DNA of 52,191 bases from RGIG6353 sp045660745 (GTDB lineage Bacteria; Bacillota; Clostridia; Oscillospirales; SIG627): positions 1 through 52,191 of the forward strand of contig JAZREJ010000050.1 in NCBI GenBank assembly GCA_045660745.1, written 5' to 3'. Under the pieces are notes generated by a model that had not been told where the DNA came from, ran no database searches, and saw nothing but the letters and a program-made list of their open reading frames with translations. The position numbers and the translations under genes are program-made. Shown piece after piece: positions 49,540 to 52,191 of the stretch. Every line of letters begins with the position of its first letter. Position 1 is the first letter of the stretch.

Positions 49540-52146
49540 ATGGATATCAACACAGAAGGACAAAATATACTTCATGTAGAAATCAATAAAGAGGTAAAGA
49601 GATCCTATATTGAATATGCGATGTCTGTTATCGTGTCTCGTGCTCTTCCCGATGTGCGTGACGGTCTCAAGCCTGTACACAGAAGAATACTTTATTCAAT
49701 GCATGAGGATAACCTCACTCACGATAAGCCCTTCCGTAAGTCGGCTACTACCGTCGGTAACGTGCTTGGTCATTACCATCCGCACGGCGACGCGGCAGTA
49801 TACGATTCAATGGTACGTCTTGCACAGCCCTTCTCTCTCCGTTATCCCCTTGTTGACGGCCACGGTAACTTCGGTAACGTTGACGGAGACGGCGCGGCAG
49901 CTTACCGTTATACTGAGGCGAGAATGTCGAAAATTGCCTCCGAAATGATGACGGATATTGAAAAGGACGTAGTTGATTTTTCTCCTAACTTTGACAATAA
50001 GCTCAAGGAGCCTGACGTTCTTCCTTCAGCATTCCCGAATCTTCTTGTAAACGGAAGTGTGGGTATTGCTGTCGGTATGGCAACAAACATTCCTCCTCAC
50101 AACCTGTGTGAGGTAATTGACGGTGCTATTTACCTTATGGAAAATCCCGGTTGCGAGATACTTGACCTTGTACAGTTTATAAAGGGTCCCGATTTTCCGA
50201 CCTATGCTACAATTTACGGTACCTCAGGCATCAAGCAGGCATATCTTACGGGTAAGGGTCACGTTATGGTACGTGCAAAATACCATATTGAGGAAAGAAA
50301 CGGCAGAAAGAGTATTGTATATACAGAGATTCCTTATCAGGTAAATAAGTCAAATCTTGTAAAAACGATTGCCGACCTTGTAAACGATAAGAGAATCGAG
50401 GGTATTTCCGATATCCGTGACGAATCGGGCAGAAACGGAATGAGAATCGTTGTTGACCTCAAGCGTGATGCTAACGAAATGATTCTTGTTAATCTTCTGT
50501 ACAAATATACTCAGCTTCAGGATACCTGTGCTATGAATATGCTCGCACTTGTAAACGGCGAGCCTAAGACTCTTAACCTCAAGCAGATGCTTCACTATTA
50601 CTTGAAGCACCGTGAGGAGGTAGTTACACGCAGAGTTACCTTTGATTTGAAGAAGGCACGTGCAAAGGAGCATATCTGGCAGGGCTACAAAATAGCACTT
50701 GACAATATTGATGAAGTAATCAAAATCATCCGTGCATCCAAGACGGTTGCTGAAGCAAAGACCTCTCTTATCGCACGCTTTGACTTTTCCGACGTACAGG
50801 CTCAGGCCATCGTCGAGCTTCCTCTCGGTAAGCTTTCTTCCATGGAGGTTGATAACATTCTTGCAGAGCTCGAAAGACTTATGAAGCTCATTGCCGAGCT
50901 TGAAGGAATACTTGCTGACGAGACTAAGATATTTGCAATTATTAAGGATGAAATGCTTGAGATAAAGCGCCGCTTCGGTGACGAGAGAAGAACTGTTATC
51001 GAAGAGGCAGAGGATGATATCATACTTGAAGACCTCATTGAGCGCCACAAGTGTCTTATCACCACAACTCATGACGGTTATATCAAGCGTATTCCCGTTG
51101 ATACATATGAGGCTCAAAACAGAGGTGGTAAAGGTATCAACGCGATGAAGACCAAGGAAGAGGATTCCGTAAAGGATATGTTTGTGTCTCACAGCCACAA
51201 TTATCTCTTTATGTTCACATCGTTAGGTCGCTTGTATATCAAAAAGTGTTATCAGATACCCGAGGGCTCAAGAACCAGCAAGGGTACTCATATAAACAAT
51301 ATCCTTCCCTTACAGGAAGACGAAAAGATTACAGCATTTATTTCGGTTTCAAAGATCAATACCGACGAGGTACTTGTAATGACCACCGAAAAGGGTATGA
51401 TAAAGCGTTGCCCACTGTCGGCATTCCGTCATATTCGTGCAAAGGGTGTTATTGCTATCAAGCTTCGTGAGGACGATAAATTGCTCTTTGTCAATAAGAC
51501 AGACGGAGATAGTGAGATATTTATTGCCGCCTCCAACGGACAGGCTCTTAAATTCTCCGAAAAGCGCGTAAGAGTAATGGGCAGAACGTCGAGCGGTGTT
51601 CGTGCTATCCGTCTTGCTGAGGGTGAAAAGGTGGTAGGATGTCTTTCCATCAAGCCCGATGGCGAAAACGGAGCTTACAGAAAGGCGCTCTTGACACTTA
51701 CCGAAAATGGATTCGGTAAGAGATGCGACTTCTCACTCTTTGCAGAAAAGGGTAGAGGCGGTAAGGGTATGAGATGTCATAAGCTTACTGAAAAGACAGG
51801 CGTGCTTGCAGGAATTGCAGCGGTTGAAGAAACAGATGACGTAATGCTAATGACAGACGGCGGTATGCTTATAAGAACAGTCGTCGCACAGATATCCATG
51901 AGTGGAAGAAGTGCGTCGGGTGTTATAGTTATGAGACTTTCCGACGGATCTAAGATAATCGGCTTTGAGAGAATCAAGCGTGAAGAGGAAGCCGAAAACG
52001 AGGCACTTCCCGAAAATGATGGGGAAGAGCTTGACATAATCGGATACGATGTTCCCGAGGACGAGGAAGCAGACGACATTGAGGAAGAGGACGATTCAGA
52101 TATCGACGAATCCGAAGATGAAGAAGCTGAAGATTCAGAGGAATAA
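49540..52146 (+). CDS. gyrA: DNA gyrase subunit A
   Basis: The 868-residue protein has the catalytic Tyr124 in AAAYRYTEARMSK and the QRDR HPHGDAAVYDS (80-90), where Ala85 takes the place of the E. coli Ser83 and Asp89 matches Asp87. The GyrA box is QNRGGKG, marking gyrase rather than topoisomerase IV. The beta-pinwheel C-terminal domain is complete, and a long acidic tail (EEEDDSDIDESEDEEAEDSEE, about 50 residues) ends the protein. With gyrB it introduces negative supercoils. Confidence 0.96.
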   Translation: MDINTEGQNILHVEINKEVKRSYIEYAMSVIVSRALPDVRDGLKPVHRRILYSMHEDNLTHDKPFRKSATTVGNVLGHYHPHGDAAVYDSMVRLAQPFSLRYPLVDGHGNFGNVDGDGAAAYRYTEARMSKIASEMMTDIEKDVVDFSPNFDNKLKEPDVLPSAFPNLLVNGSVGIAVGMATNIPPHNLCEVIDGAIYLMENPGCEILDLVQFIKGPDFPTYATIYGTSGIKQAYLTGKGHVMVRAKYHIEERNGRKSIVYTEIPYQVNKSNLVKTIADLVNDKRIEGISDIRDESGRNGMRIVVDLKRDANEMILVNLLYKYTQLQDTCAMNMLALVNGEPKTLNLKQMLHYYLKHREEVVTRRVTFDLKKARAKEHIWQGYKIALDNIDEVIKIIRASKTVAEAKTSLIARFDFSDVQAQAIVELPLGKLSSMEVDNILAELERLMKLIAELEGILADETKIFAIIKDEMLEIKRRFGDERRTVIEEAEDDIILEDLIERHKCLITTTHDGYIKRIPVDTYEAQNRGGKGINAMKTKEEDSVKDMFVSHSHNYLFMFTSLGRLYIKKCYQIPEGSRTSKGTHINNILPLQEDEKITAFISVSKINTDEVLVMTTEKGMIKRCPLSAFRHIRAKGVIAIKLREDDKLLFVNKTDGDSEIFIAASNGQALKFSEKRVRVMGRTSSGVRAIRLAEGEKVVGCLSIKPDGENGAYRKALLTLTENGFGKRCDFSLFAEKGRGGKGMRCHKLTEKTGVLAGIAAVEETDDVMLMTDGGMLIRTVVAQISMSGRSASGVIVMRLSDGSKIIGFERIKREEEAENEALPENDGEELDIIGYDVPEDEEADDIEEEDDSDIDESEDEEAEDSEE

Positions 52147-52165
52147 TGATTTAATTATAAGAGGA

Positions 52166-52191
52166 GAGGGACTTTTTGAAAAAAGTCCCTC
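52166..52191 (+). terminator. Terminator stem of gyrA at the window edge
   Basis: Perfect 11 bp stem GAGGGACTTTT/AAAAGTCCCTC ends exactly at the last base. The T-run would lie outside the window. Confidence 0.6.

Noticed and set aside
50350..51198. Long antisense frame (282 codons) opposite gyrA
   Set aside because: A shadow of a conserved gene; cysteine- and leucine-rich random-looking sequence and no start signal.
1..52191. CRISPR arrays, rRNA, tRNA or prophage
   Set aside because: None seen: no regularly spaced repeats, no rRNA-like blocks, no convincing tRNA cloverleaf and no phage structural genes.

Overview
The window looks like the chromosomal replication-origin region of a low-to-moderate GC Gram-positive bacterium (Bacillota, class Clostridia, plausibly an uncultured gut lineage). 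The evidence is the dnaA-dnaN-recF-remB-gyrB-gyrA order, perfect Bacillota-type parS sites beside parA/parB, the yicC-remA-gmk-rpoZ order, Sfp- and PdaA-type genes, and strong AGGAGG ribosome binding sites. Species cannot be named from sequence alone.

Layout. 1-141: end of an IS3-family insertion sequence. 158-13004: accessory genes, mostly single units with their own promoters and terminators. They include a DegT aminotransferase/ceramidase-fold operon with a divergent AraC regulator, an M20 peptidase, MgtC, two deacetylase-fold proteins, two lipoproteins (one an unusual phosphoesterase-SGNH fusion) and an XRE regulator. 13071-15278: Fe-S operon rrf2-iscS-iscU. 15288-22059 (minus): eight-gene housekeeping operon alaS-HIT-holA-rnmV-yicC-remA-gmk-rpoZ. 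22131-25982 (minus): rlhA-like U32 / maf / M20 operon. 26180-28154: MecA-like protein and two secreted deacetylases. 28242-33134: queG, diverging from nth-polA followed by a HEPN/MNT toxin-antitoxin pair.

33220-36866 is the segregation locus. A tepA protease gene, a degenerate ParB paralogue, parA and parB are interleaved with three parS sites. One of these sits on the predicted tepA transcription start, and one contains the tepA stop codon. 37091-42912 holds serS, two membrane/MORN proteins, a sugar isomerase, walJ, rlmH, an RNHCP protein and a phosphopantetheinyl transferase. dnaA follows. The dnaA-dnaN gap carries a textbook origin: tandem DnaA boxes followed by DnaA-trios and an AT-rich stretch. 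dnaN-recF-remB-gyrB are packed with overlaps or zero spacing. A second DnaA-box cluster with AT-rich flank lies between gyrB and gyrA.

Points most worth a second look are the parS/TepA/degenerate-ParB arrangement, the second DnaA-box cluster in gyrB-gyrA, the His-for-Asp change in the DnaA signature, the phosphoesterase-SGNH fusion lipoprotein, the ceramidase-fold enzyme lacking its serine nucleophile, and the toxin-antitoxin pair joined to polA. Most promoters named here match sigma-A consensus with 16-17 bp spacers by eye. No database search was possible, so family names rest on recognised motifs.
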